Source: an uncultured Bacilli bacterium (GTDB taxonomy: Bacteria > Bacillota_I > Bacilli_A > RF39 > UBA660). From it: DNA of 53,268 nucleotides. Shown here piece by piece: positions 30,321 through 38,893 of this stretch. The notes beneath the pieces were generated by a model that ran no database searches, was not told the DNA's origin, and worked only from the letters and a program-made list of their open reading frames with translations. Both the position numbers and the translations under genes were made by a program. The stretch covers positions 1 to 53,268 of the forward strand of contig CANQIK010000005.1 of NCBI GenBank assembly GCA_947624085.1, given 5' to 3'. The number at the start of each line of letters is the position of its first letter. The stretch's first letter is position 1.

Positions 30321-31385
30321 TCATTCATTTTCTACACCTTCTTCTCTTGCCAATTCATACAATTCTTTCTCATCTTTTATTATTTTAATCAATTCTTCTT
30401 TAGAAGGCAAATAGGTTAAATATTTTGATGCATATACATTTTTCACATTATCACCTAAAGTCATTTCTACTACTGCATCATCTTTATCTGCACATAATAA
30501 TATTCCAATAGGTTCATTTTCGCCTTCAATCATTTGAGTCTTTTTATAATAATTTACATACATTTGCATTTGCCCAATATCTTGATGCATAAGTTTGCCA
30601 ATTTTTAAATCAATTATTACAAAACATTTTGCTAAACGATTATAAAAAATTAAATCTGGATAATAATACTCTGTACCTATTTTTATTCTTTGCTGACTAG
30701 CAACAAAAGAAAATCCTCTACCTAATTCAAGTAAAAATTCAGTCAAATGTGATAACAATGCTTTTTCTAAATCTGTCTCTAAATAATTTTTATTTTCTTT
30801 TAAACCCGCAAACTCAAAAATATATGGTGTCTTAAGTAATTCTTCTGGTTGTTTTTCAATTTTATTTTTTTGTGATTCAATGATTATTTTATTCTTATCT
30901 GGTGATATTAAATATCTATCATAGAGTTTAGTATTTATTTGTCTATTTAATTCTCTATAACCCCAATTAGATTTAATTGCTTCTTGTTCGTAAAAATCTC
31001 TTTCTTCTTTTCTATCTATTCTAATTAGTTCTTGAAAATGTGTCCAAGACAATTCAGTCGGCACTGCCGACCAAATTGGATAGAACTCATAAAATCTTCT
31101 CATCCTTCTTATACTAACAGAAGAAAAACCACTTCCAAATTCATTTGTAAGTTTACTAGATAAAACATCTATTATTTTTTTACCATAACTTGCTTTTGTA
31201 CTATTTTCGGATAATTCATATGTTATTTTTCCTACATACCAATATACTTCGGTCATTGTAGTATCTATATGTTTAAACATTTTTTCTCTAGCAACTATTA
31301 TTTTATTGCGAATATCTTGATAAATGTTTTCTATATTTGTTAATTCATTTTCATTATTTACTATCATTTCATTTTTCTTATCCAT
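30321..31385 (-). CDS. DUF1016/YhcG-type PDDEXK nuclease-domain protein
   Basis: YWYVGKITYELSENSTKASYGKKIIDVLSSKLTNEFGSGFSSVSIRRMRRFYEFYP...LSWTHFQELIRI...LELGRGFSFVASQQRIKIGTEYYYPDLIFYNRLAKCFVIIDLKIGKLMHQDIGQMQMYVNYY. Confidence 0.93.
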   Translation of the reverse strand: MDKKNEMIVNNENELTNIENIYQDIRNKIIVAREKMFKHIDTTMTEVYWYVGKITYELSENSTKASYGKKIIDVLSSKLTNEFGSGFSSVSIRRMRRFYEFYPIWSAVPTELSWTHFQELIRIDRKEERDFYEQEAIKSNWGYRELNRQINTKLYDRYLISPDKNKIIIESQKNKIEKQPEELLKTPYIFEFAGLKENKNYLETDLEKALLSHLTEFLLELGRGFSFVASQQRIKIGTEYYYPDLIFYNRLAKCFVIIDLKIGKLMHQDIGQMQMYVNYYKKTQMIEGENEPIGILLCADKDDAVVEMTLGDNVKNVYASKYLTYLPSKEELIKIIKDEKELYELAREEGVENE

Positions 31386-31421
31386 TCAATAATCACTTCC
31401 TTTTAATTTATAATATATTCA

Positions 31422-31444
31422 GTGTTAAATGTCGTAATCACCTT
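31422..31444 (-). promoter_or_regulatory. Shared leader motif, copy 2
   Basis: Plus-strand GTGTTAAATGTCGTAATCACCTT upstream of the DUF1016 gene. Confidence 0.6.
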
Positions 31445-31546
31445 TTCAATTCCTCACATAAATTTAACGAATTTTAAAGTATTTTTATCAATTTTTAGTA
31501 ATTTTAGCCTTTTTTTAATAAAAATGTGTAAGATTGTTTTTCACGA

Positions 31547-31569
31547 AAACCCTTTATTTATAAGGGTTT
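31547..31569 (-). terminator. Hairpin downstream of RhuM copy 2
   Basis: AAACCCTT TATTTAT AAGGGTTT; TTTT follows on the minus strand. Confidence 0.65.
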
Positions 31570-31598
31570 CACTAGGGGGTTAAATAAATCATAATCAG

Positions 31599-32645
31599 TC
31601 AATTGATGTTAATTTTATTTTTATCATCGCTAATTTTGCTTTCTTCTATTAATAAATCAAAATCTGATTTATATAATTTATCTTGTTTAACCCTATATTT
31701 TTCGAATTCTGTTAATGCTTTATCGCAAGCAATTTCGTGTGTTATTTTGCCAGCATCTTTTAATATATCTCTGTCATCTGATAATAAATATTTATCAATT
31801 CTTGTTGCCCAATCTTCCATTGTCATTGGTATGTTTCTTTTTGCTCTTGCTTCTGCTAAATCCAAAAATGCAGAAACAATTAATTCTAATTGTTCTAACT
31901 CTTCGTGTGAAAGATAATTTTTTGCAATTATAACATCTGTTTCAAGAATTTTGCCATCCGGAGAATTTTTCCAAGAAGTAAGTCCCATAAATTCTTTTTT
32001 AGAATCTGCTCTATTGTATATAATTTCAGCTGCTGTTTGATGAGAAACTGCATAATGCATTTTATTTTGTACTTTTTTAAAAAACTTAATTGTCAATGGA
32101 GATTTACTATCATAATCAATTGCTGTGGCATATAAATCTGTTATTTTTTGGTAAAATCTTCGTTCAGATATTCTTATTTCTCGTATTTCCGCAAGTAATG
32201 ATTCATAATAGTCTTCATCAAAGAAAGAACCATTTTCCATTCTTTTTTTGTCAATAATATATCCCTTTTTAGAAAACTCTTTTAATATATTAGTTGCCCA
32301 TCTACGAAATTGAATTGCTCTATCCGAATTTACTCGATAACCAATAGATATTACCATATCCAAGTTATAATATTGAATATTTCTTTTTACTTCCCTATTT
32401 CCTTCATTTTGAACTAGTAAGAATTTCTTACTAGTTGCAGATTCATTCAATTCATAGCTATTATAAATCTCATTAATATGCATTGTTATATTATTTCGCG
32501 TTGTGTTAAATAATTCTCCAATCGCTTTTTGTGTCAACCATAAATCTCCATCTTCAAATCTAACTTGAATCCCTTTATCATGATTTTGTCTTTCAAAAAT
32601 AATAAACTCAGCACTGCTGCTTCTTATAATTAAGTCTTTTGCCAT
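31599..32645 (-). CDS. RhuM-family protein (intact)
   Basis: VRFEDGDLWLTQKAIGELFNTTRNNITMHINEIYNSYEL...YYNLDMVISIGYRVNSDRAIQFRRWATNILKEFSKKGYIIDKKRM...EIREIRISERRFYQKITDLYATAIDYD. Confidence 0.93.
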   Translation of the reverse strand: MAKDLIIRSSSAEFIIFERQNHDKGIQVRFEDGDLWLTQKAIGELFNTTRNNITMHINEIYNSYELNESATSKKFLLVQNEGNREVKRNIQYYNLDMVISIGYRVNSDRAIQFRRWATNILKEFSKKGYIIDKKRMENGSFFDEDYYESLLAEIREIRISERRFYQKITDLYATAIDYDSKSPLTIKFFKKVQNKMHYAVSHQTAAEIIYNRADSKKEFMGLTSWKNSPDGKILETDVIIAKNYLSHEELEQLELIVSAFLDLAEARAKRNIPMTMEDWATRIDKYLLSDDRDILKDAGKITHEIACDKALTEFEKYRVKQDKLYKSDFDLLIEESKISDDKNKININ

Positions 32646-32667
32646 TTTCTCATCTCCTCGTATATGT

Positions 32668-32689
32668 TCTTAAATGTCGTAATCACCTT
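32668..32689 (-). promoter_or_regulatory. Shared leader motif, copy 3
   Basis: Plus-strand TTCTTAAATGTCGTAATCACCTT upstream of RhuM copy 2. Confidence 0.6.
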
Positions 32690-32757
32690 ATTTCTTTTAA
32701 CACTTCTATTTCCCTCTTTTTAAACTAATTCCATTTTGAAATAATTTGAATTTTTTT

Positions 32758-32964
32758 CTAATTTTTTTCATTATATATATTTATTGGATCTTTAGCTATT
32801 GCGGGCTGTTCAACATCAAATAATTCTGACATAGCCTTTTGAGTCATCCAAAGAGTTTCACTGTCATAATCACTTTTATTTAATTCAATTTTACTTATGC
32901 CAATATTTATGCCATTTAGAATCATCATATTTTTATTTTCGCAATTAATTTCTATCACTTCCAT
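32758..32964 (-). pseudogene. RhuM-like N-terminal fragment
   Basis: LWMTQKAMSELFDVEQPAIAKDPINIYNEKN* ends within the RhuM N-terminal domain. Confidence 0.65.
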
Positions 32965-32967
32965 AAT

Positions 32968-33834
32968 TTATTTAACTTTTACAGGATTTCCTTGTTTTAT
33001 ATTTTCCAATTGTTTTTTTCTTTCAAGTTCTTTTAAGCTTTCCTTAGGCGTTGGCATTTCTTCAGGCATCATTCCGCCTATATCTTGAATAGCTTTTCGG
33101 ACTTTTTTACCAACTTCATAATGAACGGCTTTGGCATTATTTTCGCCTTGTACATTATCTCTAATTAATCTTTGTTTCGTTTGATTTATTCTAAATAGAT
33201 TAGCGACTAGTTCATCCTCATTCATATTATCTAATATGTCTTCTCTATAACGTAATTTTTTCCTTTTAAAAATATCATCTGCTGTTTCACCATTATATAA
33301 ACCTCTATATCCCGCGTTATGAAATTCTGCCATATTCTTAACACCAGCCGATAAAGCCACTTTTTGAAGAGTATAATTACCTTGTCTAGTTAACTTTCTT
33401 TGATAAAATCTTTTTTCATCATCTGATAACAAATCATATTCTTGCTCAGTAATTTCTTGTTTTCTTGTTTGAATGGCAAAATAAGTTTGACCTAAAGCAA
33501 TAATTTCTTTGCTTGGATCAGCATTTTGGACTATTAAATAACACCCATATCTCGAAAGTTTATATTCGGATATTTTTCTTCTTGCGGTTTTACCTATTTC
33601 TATCATTTTGTTGACTTCAACAAAATGATCAAATACACTAAAATAACTATTTTCACAAGACATTATAGCTTTGTTAATTACAACTTTAAAATTTCTCCAT
33701 TCTTTGTAACCTAATGCCTTTTGTAATTCACGAGCATACCAATATTCATTTCCGTATTCATCTACGTGTTTTATATTTTCAAAAATACTATTAGTATATT
33801 GATTATTTGCACCTTTATTCACTACTTTGTTCAC
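32968..33834 (-). CDS. dinD: DNA damage-inducible protein D (DinD)
   Basis: GNEYWYARELQKALGYKEWRNFKVVINKA...YKLSRYGCYLIVQNADPSKEIIALGQTYFAIQTRKQE...NAGYRGLYNGETADDI. Confidence 0.93.
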   Translation of the reverse strand: MNKVVNKGANNQYTNSIFENIKHVDEYGNEYWYARELQKALGYKEWRNFKVVINKAIMSCENSYFSVFDHFVEVNKMIEIGKTARRKISEYKLSRYGCYLIVQNADPSKEIIALGQTYFAIQTRKQEITEQEYDLLSDDEKRFYQRKLTRQGNYTLQKVALSAGVKNMAEFHNAGYRGLYNGETADDIFKRKKLRYREDILDNMNEDELVANLFRINQTKQRLIRDNVQGENNAKAVHYEVGKKVRKAIQDIGGMMPEEMPTPKESLKELERKKQLENIKQGNPVKVK

Positions 33835-33872
33835 AAGAAATTCCTCCTTTCCTTTTAATTTTGCAGTTTTAG

Positions 33873-34670
33873 CTATTTTATATTTTCAAATAATTCTTTA
33901 AGCTTTTGCCCAACTTCATAGCCTTTTTTATAAAAGTCTTCTACACTCATATTTAGGTATTGATAACGATAGCAAAGTTCTAATGTTATAGGCCCAGTAT
34001 AATTACAGGCTTTTAATTTTCTTATAGTTTCCTCCCAATCTAATGTACCATCAAATGGCATTAAATGTAAATCATCACTTTTGTCATTATCATGAAGATG
34101 AACAGCAAAAATTCTATCTTTAAATTTAGCAAAAGCAAAATCATCATCAAAATGCACATGATAGTGCCCTGAATCAAAACATATACCAACATTTTCATTA
34201 GGAATGTTTTCCATCACATAGTCTAAGTATCCTTTTATTTTAGTATTTTCAAAAGCAATTTTCATATTTAATTCTTGAGCGTAATCAGCTAGTTCTTTTA
34301 TTCTTTTCAAGCCCGTTTCACTGTGTATAGGGGCCTCAATACCCGTGGTTAAATGCATAATAACCATAGGAATATTATTTTCTTTACATATTTTAATATC
34401 TTTTTTAAACCTATCAACTAATTTATTTCCCGCTTCATTTTCAGCCCATAAATCATTGATATTTTGATAGCCTAAATGGGCAAAAATTACATTTAAGCCT
34501 TTTTTTCTGATATAAGCTAGTTGTTCTTCTTGAGAAATATCCCAATTTACGTTATACCACTGAACAAAAACGTTTTTAAATCCCGCTTTAGCAATAGCAT
34601 CTATTGTCTCTATTACCGTAACATTTTTATTACTATTATTAACTACTACTGCTATTTGTCTATCGTCCAT
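33873..34670 (-). CDS. Sugar phosphate isomerase/epimerase (AP endonuclease 2-like TIM barrel)
   Basis: MKIAFENTK...NVGICFDSGHYHVHFDD...IFAVHLHDNDKSDDLHLMPFDGTLDWEETI. Confidence 0.85.
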   Translation of the reverse strand: MDDRQIAVVVNNSNKNVTVIETIDAIAKAGFKNVFVQWYNVNWDISQEEQLAYIRKKGLNVIFAHLGYQNINDLWAENEAGNKLVDRFKKDIKICKENNIPMVIMHLTTGIEAPIHSETGLKRIKELADYAQELNMKIAFENTKIKGYLDYVMENIPNENVGICFDSGHYHVHFDDDFAFAKFKDRIFAVHLHDNDKSDDLHLMPFDGTLDWEETIRKLKACNYTGPITLELCYRYQYLNMSVEDFYKKGYEVGQKLKELFENIK

Positions 34671-34754
34671 ATTTACTCCTCCTATAACAAAAAATAAACC
34701 TGTTTCTTACCTAAATTTTACCATATCTTCATAATATTAGCCATCTTTACATCA

Positions 34755-34783
34755 TAAAAAAATATGCTTTTTTAGGGCATACT
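34755..34783 (-). terminator. Intrinsic terminator after the Sir2 gene
   Basis: Minus strand TATGCCCTAAAAAAGCATATTTTTTT. Confidence 0.65.
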
Positions 34784-34809
34784 TTATATCAATATTTTTA
34801 ATTTTTAAC

Positions 34810-35529
34810 TTAGAGGATTTTACTAAAAACGTTTCCTAAACTTTCATTAATTACTAAATTAGCTTTAGCATCATATGGTGTATTATCTTTATTAATTAAA
34901 ACAAGTTTATTCCCCATATAATAATTTATAAGATCACACGCCGGATGAACCGTTAGTGATGTACCTGCTACAATTAACATATCGGCCTTTTGAATTGCTT
35001 CCAAGGATTTTACAATTATATTTTCATCTAAAGGTTCTTCATATAAGACAACATCGGGCTTAATAATACCACCACAAGAACACTTGGGAATACCATGACA
35101 TTTGAAAACATATTCACCAGGATACTCGTGACCACATTTAAGACAATAATTTCTAAGTACACTACCATGCAGTTCATAAACTATTTTAGATCCTGCTTTT
35201 TGATGTAGGCCATCAATGTTTTGGGTTACGATAGCTTTAAGTTTACCTTGTTTTTCTAACTTTACTAGCGTTTTATGCGTAATATTTGGCTTGTATTTTA
35301 AACAGTTCATTTTATCTTTATAAAAGCGATAAAATTCTTCAGGGTCATTAATAAAAAATGTATGACTTAATATCTCTTCCGGAGGAAATTTGTAATGTTG
35401 ATTATATAAACCATCTTTACTGCGAAAATCAGGTATGCCACTTTCGGTAGAAACACCAGCTCCACCGAAAAAGACAATGTTATTAGACTCATCTATCCAT
35501 TTTTTAAGTATTGCAATCTTATCTTCCAT
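34810..35529 (-). CDS. NAD-dependent protein deacylase (Sir2 family)
   Basis: FFGGAGVSTESGIPDFRSKDGLY, TQNIDGLHQKAGS, ELHGS, C-x2-C...C-x-C zinc site, AGTSLTVHPA. Confidence 0.96.
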   Translation of the reverse strand: MEDKIAILKKWIDESNNIVFFGGAGVSTESGIPDFRSKDGLYNQHYKFPPEEILSHTFFINDPEEFYRFYKDKMNCLKYKPNITHKTLVKLEKQGKLKAIVTQNIDGLHQKAGSKIVYELHGSVLRNYCLKCGHEYPGEYVFKCHGIPKCSCGGIIKPDVVLYEEPLDENIIVKSLEAIQKADMLIVAGTSLTVHPACDLINYYMGNKLVLINKDNTPYDAKANLVINESLGNVFSKIL

Positions 35530-35601
35530 AACTTTTAGCCATCTTTCTAAAATAATTATATCATGTTAAGCTTTATTAAAAATTAAAAATTTAAAATACT
35601 A

Positions 35602-36426
35602 TTAAAATTCATATATAATACCTAGAAGTTCTTCAATAGAAACTGACCTATTAGCATAAAACTGATATAAAATATTATTATTTACAAATAATGCATCTTT
35701 AGATATAGGTATACGCTCACTTGGAGTTAGATTATAATAACCTTCGGTATTGATATTTTTGGCATAAAATTCATAATTTCTCGTTTCTACATTACTTGAA
35801 CTTATTTCTATTTCTTTAAATTCTTCTTGAGTTTCTAAAGAAGCATATTGCGTCATAAATTGAATATAAACTTTTGTGATTTTTCTTTTAGCTTCCCAAG
35901 CATAAAATTCATCTTGAGTAAAATCATCTCGATACTGTGAATCTATTTCTTTATTTTCTTCGGAATAATCATAGAAATCCTTGACTGAAACATTTACCGC
36001 TTCAATATATCCCTCATCATTAAGTTTTATTTCACACTTATTAATCTCGCCATTATATTTTGAAGTATCAAAAACGAATTTCATTCCTAAAATATTTTCC
36101 ATATCATTTAAGGTTTTAAAATTATCACAAGTATAGTTTTTAACATCATTAATATATACTGATTTAGTTAAAGATATTGATTGATGATATTGCTCCCCTA
36201 CCCATTTTTTATTTAAAATATATTTATATATTAAATCTTTAGCAAATACGGTGGTTACTGTTAATAGAAAAACTAATACTAGAGTGGAAAATACTTTGAT
36301 ATATATCTTATTATGCCAAGATTTGCTTTCTTTTTTATATATTGTTTGCTTAAATATTTGTTCATCAAGTTCAGAACTTGCTTTAATATTTTCTAAAGCC
36401 TTTTTAATATTTTCTTTATTTATCAT
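35602..36426 (-). CDS. Membrane protein, putative anti-sigma factor
   Basis: Cytoplasmic N-terminus, one TM (VFSTLVLVFLLTVTTVFA), large extracytoplasmic domain; directly downstream of and overlapping an ECF sigma gene. Confidence 0.6.
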   Translation of the reverse strand: MINKENIKKALENIKASSELDEQIFKQTIYKKESKSWHNKIYIKVFSTLVLVFLLTVTTVFAKDLIYKYILNKKWVGEQYHQSISLTKSVYINDVKNYTCDNFKTLNDMENILGMKFVFDTSKYNGEINKCEIKLNDEGYIEAVNVSVKDFYDYSEENKEIDSQYRDDFTQDEFYAWEAKRKITKVYIQFMTQYASLETQEEFKEIEISSSNVETRNYEFYAKNINTEGYYNLTPSERIPISKDALFVNNNILYQFYANRSVSIEELLGIIYEF

Positions 36427-36927
36427 ATATTCTCCTTTTTAATTATTTCTTGCAACTTTTCTCTTCCTCTTTTAAGCCTTGTTTTAACAAGGGATTCTTT
36501 TATTTTTAAAATACTGGCTATTTCTTTTACTTTATAGCCATTGTAATAATGTAAAATAATAACTATTCGGTATTTAGATGAAAGCTTAAATAAGGATGCA
36601 ATTATATCATTAGTATCTTCATTCCTACAAGATATGGTATTTTCATCTTTTTCAGTAATAAAATTAATTTTCCTATGCCATGAAGATAGTCTTAAATTTT
36701 TACATTTATTAATTGTTACCCTAATACACCATCTTTTCATCGATTCATCATCCGTAAATATATTAAAATTATCATAAAGATTAATAAAGACTTCTTGCGC
36801 TATATCCTCAGCATCAGATAGATTTTTAGTATAGCTATATGCAAGTCTTAAAATGTCATTTTTAAATAAATGGTAGACTCTTATAAACTCATTATCCCTC
36901 TTCCGCCTCCTTAAAAAGTACTTTCAC
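36423..36927 (-). pseudogene. ECF sigma-70 factor, apparently frameshifted near the N-terminus
   Basis: GTG at 36927 reads VKVLFKEAEEG*; the frame that starts GAT AAT GAG reads DNEFIRVYHLFKNDILRLAYSYTKNLSDAEDIAQEVFINLYDNFNIFTDDES and joins MKRWCIRVT... in the ORF track. Confidence 0.7.
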
Positions 36928-36958
36928 TGTAATAACAAATTAAAGAGTTAAAAGGTTG

Positions 36959-36980
36959 CAAAAAAAGAGGATTACTCCTC
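36959..36980 (-). terminator. Intrinsic terminator after the HTH regulator
   Basis: Minus strand GAGGA gtaa TCCTC TTTTTTT. Confidence 0.75.
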
Positions 36981-36988
36981 ATATTTGG

Positions 36989-38215
36989 TTAATCCTTATA
37001 TTCCGGTTCAGCGCACCTATTTAAATCAACATTAATAGATTCTAAAAATTCGGTTAAATATTTATTATCATCATCTGTGATAAATTGCCATGAAGTACCG
37101 GAATGAATTTCATATTTTGGCAAGTTATCCATCGGAAATTGGAGGTTATTAGCATCAACACTATGTTTTATGATTTGCATTACATCATAATCATAAGTTC
37201 CCTCTTCAACTTTAGAATACCTTAAAGCTAGAGTACAAGTTTGCCATGGTTTACAAGTATAATATGCGGTAGATAAGGTATAGCGATTATCTTTATAAAC
37301 CGTTAATAAAACTGGAACGCAGGATTTATCACCAATTTTTATATAAAATATCATATCATCGTAAGCAATATCATCAATTGTAAGTTTGCTCATATCTAAG
37401 TTTAAATAATCATAATATTTATATTTTCTATCATCTATTTCTTTGTATAATTTATTGATATTTTTACTTTTATCGAAATTTAATATTTGCTCGGCAATAA
37501 CTTTAGGAAATATTTTTTTAATTGATGGTTCGTAGTATGTTCCATCTTTAGGATATTCAATATTAACAAGTTTATCGTCTTTAAAAGTAGCTTTACAAGG
37601 AAGAGATTTAGCAGAGCCTAATGTTAAAGTTTCACTACCTTCAATGAAATATGATGATGAATATATCCACATATACGCATATTTATAATCCCCTTTTTCT
37701 TCAATACCAAACCCATAATAACTATAGAAAACATTAAAATCATTTTCTCCAGCATCCTTATCATTTGCAAAGTCATCTTTCTTCATATATTTTATAGCAT
37801 CTTCATACAAGTAGTCATAACCACTTACTAAATTAATTTGTAAATTAAAGTGATAATAAACAAGGCCTAATATAATTGCTATAAAAATTATCGATAGGAT
37901 TGCTAAAATAAGGCCTGCTTTCTTTTTGACTTTATTTTTCTCCTTTAAAACCGAAACCATAGCTTTTTCTTTGGCCTTATCACTATTATCTTTTTCACCA
38001 TTAATAAGCTCTTCTAAACTAATATCAAGTTCTTTACATATCTTTTTAAATAAGGATACATCGGGAAAGCTTAAGCCCCGTTCCCATTTACTCACAGCAT
38101 TTTTAGTTATATTTAACTTTTCAGCCAAAGCTTCTTGCGTTAAGCCCTTTTCTTTACGACACTCGGCAATAAATTTTCCTATCTTTTCTTGGTTCATACA
38201 AACTCCTTTTTTCAT
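36989..38215 (-). CDS. XRE-family HTH regulator fused to a TM and extracytoplasmic domain
   Basis: IGKFIAECRKEKGLTQEALAEKLNITKNAVSKWERGLSFPDVSLFKKIC; TM AGLILAILSIIFIAIILGLVYY. Confidence 0.85.
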   Translation of the reverse strand: MKKGVCMNQEKIGKFIAECRKEKGLTQEALAEKLNITKNAVSKWERGLSFPDVSLFKKICKELDISLEELINGEKDNSDKAKEKAMVSVLKEKNKVKKKAGLILAILSIIFIAIILGLVYYHFNLQINLVSGYDYLYEDAIKYMKKDDFANDKDAGENDFNVFYSYYGFGIEEKGDYKYAYMWIYSSSYFIEGSETLTLGSAKSLPCKATFKDDKLVNIEYPKDGTYYEPSIKKIFPKVIAEQILNFDKSKNINKLYKEIDDRKYKYYDYLNLDMSKLTIDDIAYDDMIFYIKIGDKSCVPVLLTVYKDNRYTLSTAYYTCKPWQTCTLALRYSKVEEGTYDYDVMQIIKHSVDANNLQFPMDNLPKYEIHSGTSWQFITDDDNKYLTEFLESINVDLNRCAEPEYKD

Positions 38216-38283
38216 TATAAATATAGCAATAATTTAATATTTTTTAAACATACTATTAGTTTACTTGCAAATAATTAGACAAG

Positions 38284-38310
38284 AAAAAAGTAAACCCTTA
38301 AGTCTACTTA
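38284..38310 (-). terminator. Intrinsic terminator after the coat-F-like pair
   Basis: Minus strand AAGTAGACTTAAGGGTTTACTT TTTTC. Confidence 0.6.
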
Positions 38311-38556
38311 ATTATTGCTTTGAAGTTTATTTAAAGTTTTTACAATATCTTTAGCTTTAATATTCTCTACCGTATACCAACCATATTCAGCCATCGTATC
38401 AAAGGTATCAGCTTGAGCTTGCATAATCATATCTAAACCTTTTTTTAAGGCTTTTCTTACGTCTTCATTAGAACTTTCTAAAGTACCATGAACAAATACT
38501 TCAACAGTACTTTTTAAATTTAATAGATAGTTTTCCATTATTAAGTTATTATTCAT
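38308..38556 (-). CDS. Coat F (CotF)-domain-like protein
   Basis: ENYLLNLKSTVEVFVHGTLESSNEDVRKALKKGLDMIMQAQADTFDTMAEYGWYTVENI resembles spore coat CotF proteins. Confidence 0.6.
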   Translation of the reverse strand: MNNNLIMENYLLNLKSTVEVFVHGTLESSNEDVRKALKKGLDMIMQAQADTFDTMAEYGWYTVENIKAKDIVKTLNKLQSNN

Positions 38557-38740
38557 CAGCTTTTTCCTCCAATAACATTGTTAGTTTCTTTTGCATTGCC
38601 GTATGATTATCCATTTGTTTTTGCATAAAAGATACTAAGTTTTCATCATCTAAAAGATTTATTGATTCTTTAATTATTAATGCTAAATTTTCTTCATGCT
38701 TAATAGCATCTTCCATATAGGCTAGTTCTTTTTGTGTCAT
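38549..38740 (-). CDS. Small coat-F-like/ferritin-like helical protein
   Basis: KELAYMEDAIKHEENLALIIKESINLLDDENLVSFMQKQMDNHTAMQKKLTMLL; overlaps the CotF-like ORF. Confidence 0.5.
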   Translation of the reverse strand: MTQKELAYMEDAIKHEENLALIIKESINLLDDENLVSFMQKQMDNHTAMQKKLTMLLEEKADE

Positions 38741-38837
38741 TTTTCCTCCTATAAATAATATGGAGTAAAATTAATAAACTAATACATTATTTTGATTAAA
38801 TTATGATATTTTAAAAATTGAAAAAATAACTCATTTA

Positions 38838-38866
38838 TTGACATAAAAAACGCAAAAAAGTATAAT
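38838..38866 (+). promoter_or_regulatory. Perfect-consensus sigma-A promoter
   Basis: TTGACA - 17 nt - TATAAT. Confidence 0.85.
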
Positions 38867-38893
38867 AAATTTATAGAAAGGAGTAAAAATTTT

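Noticed and set aside
31599-31933. Plus-strand ORFs at 31603 and 31715
   Set aside because: Antisense to the intact RhuM gene; no supporting signals.
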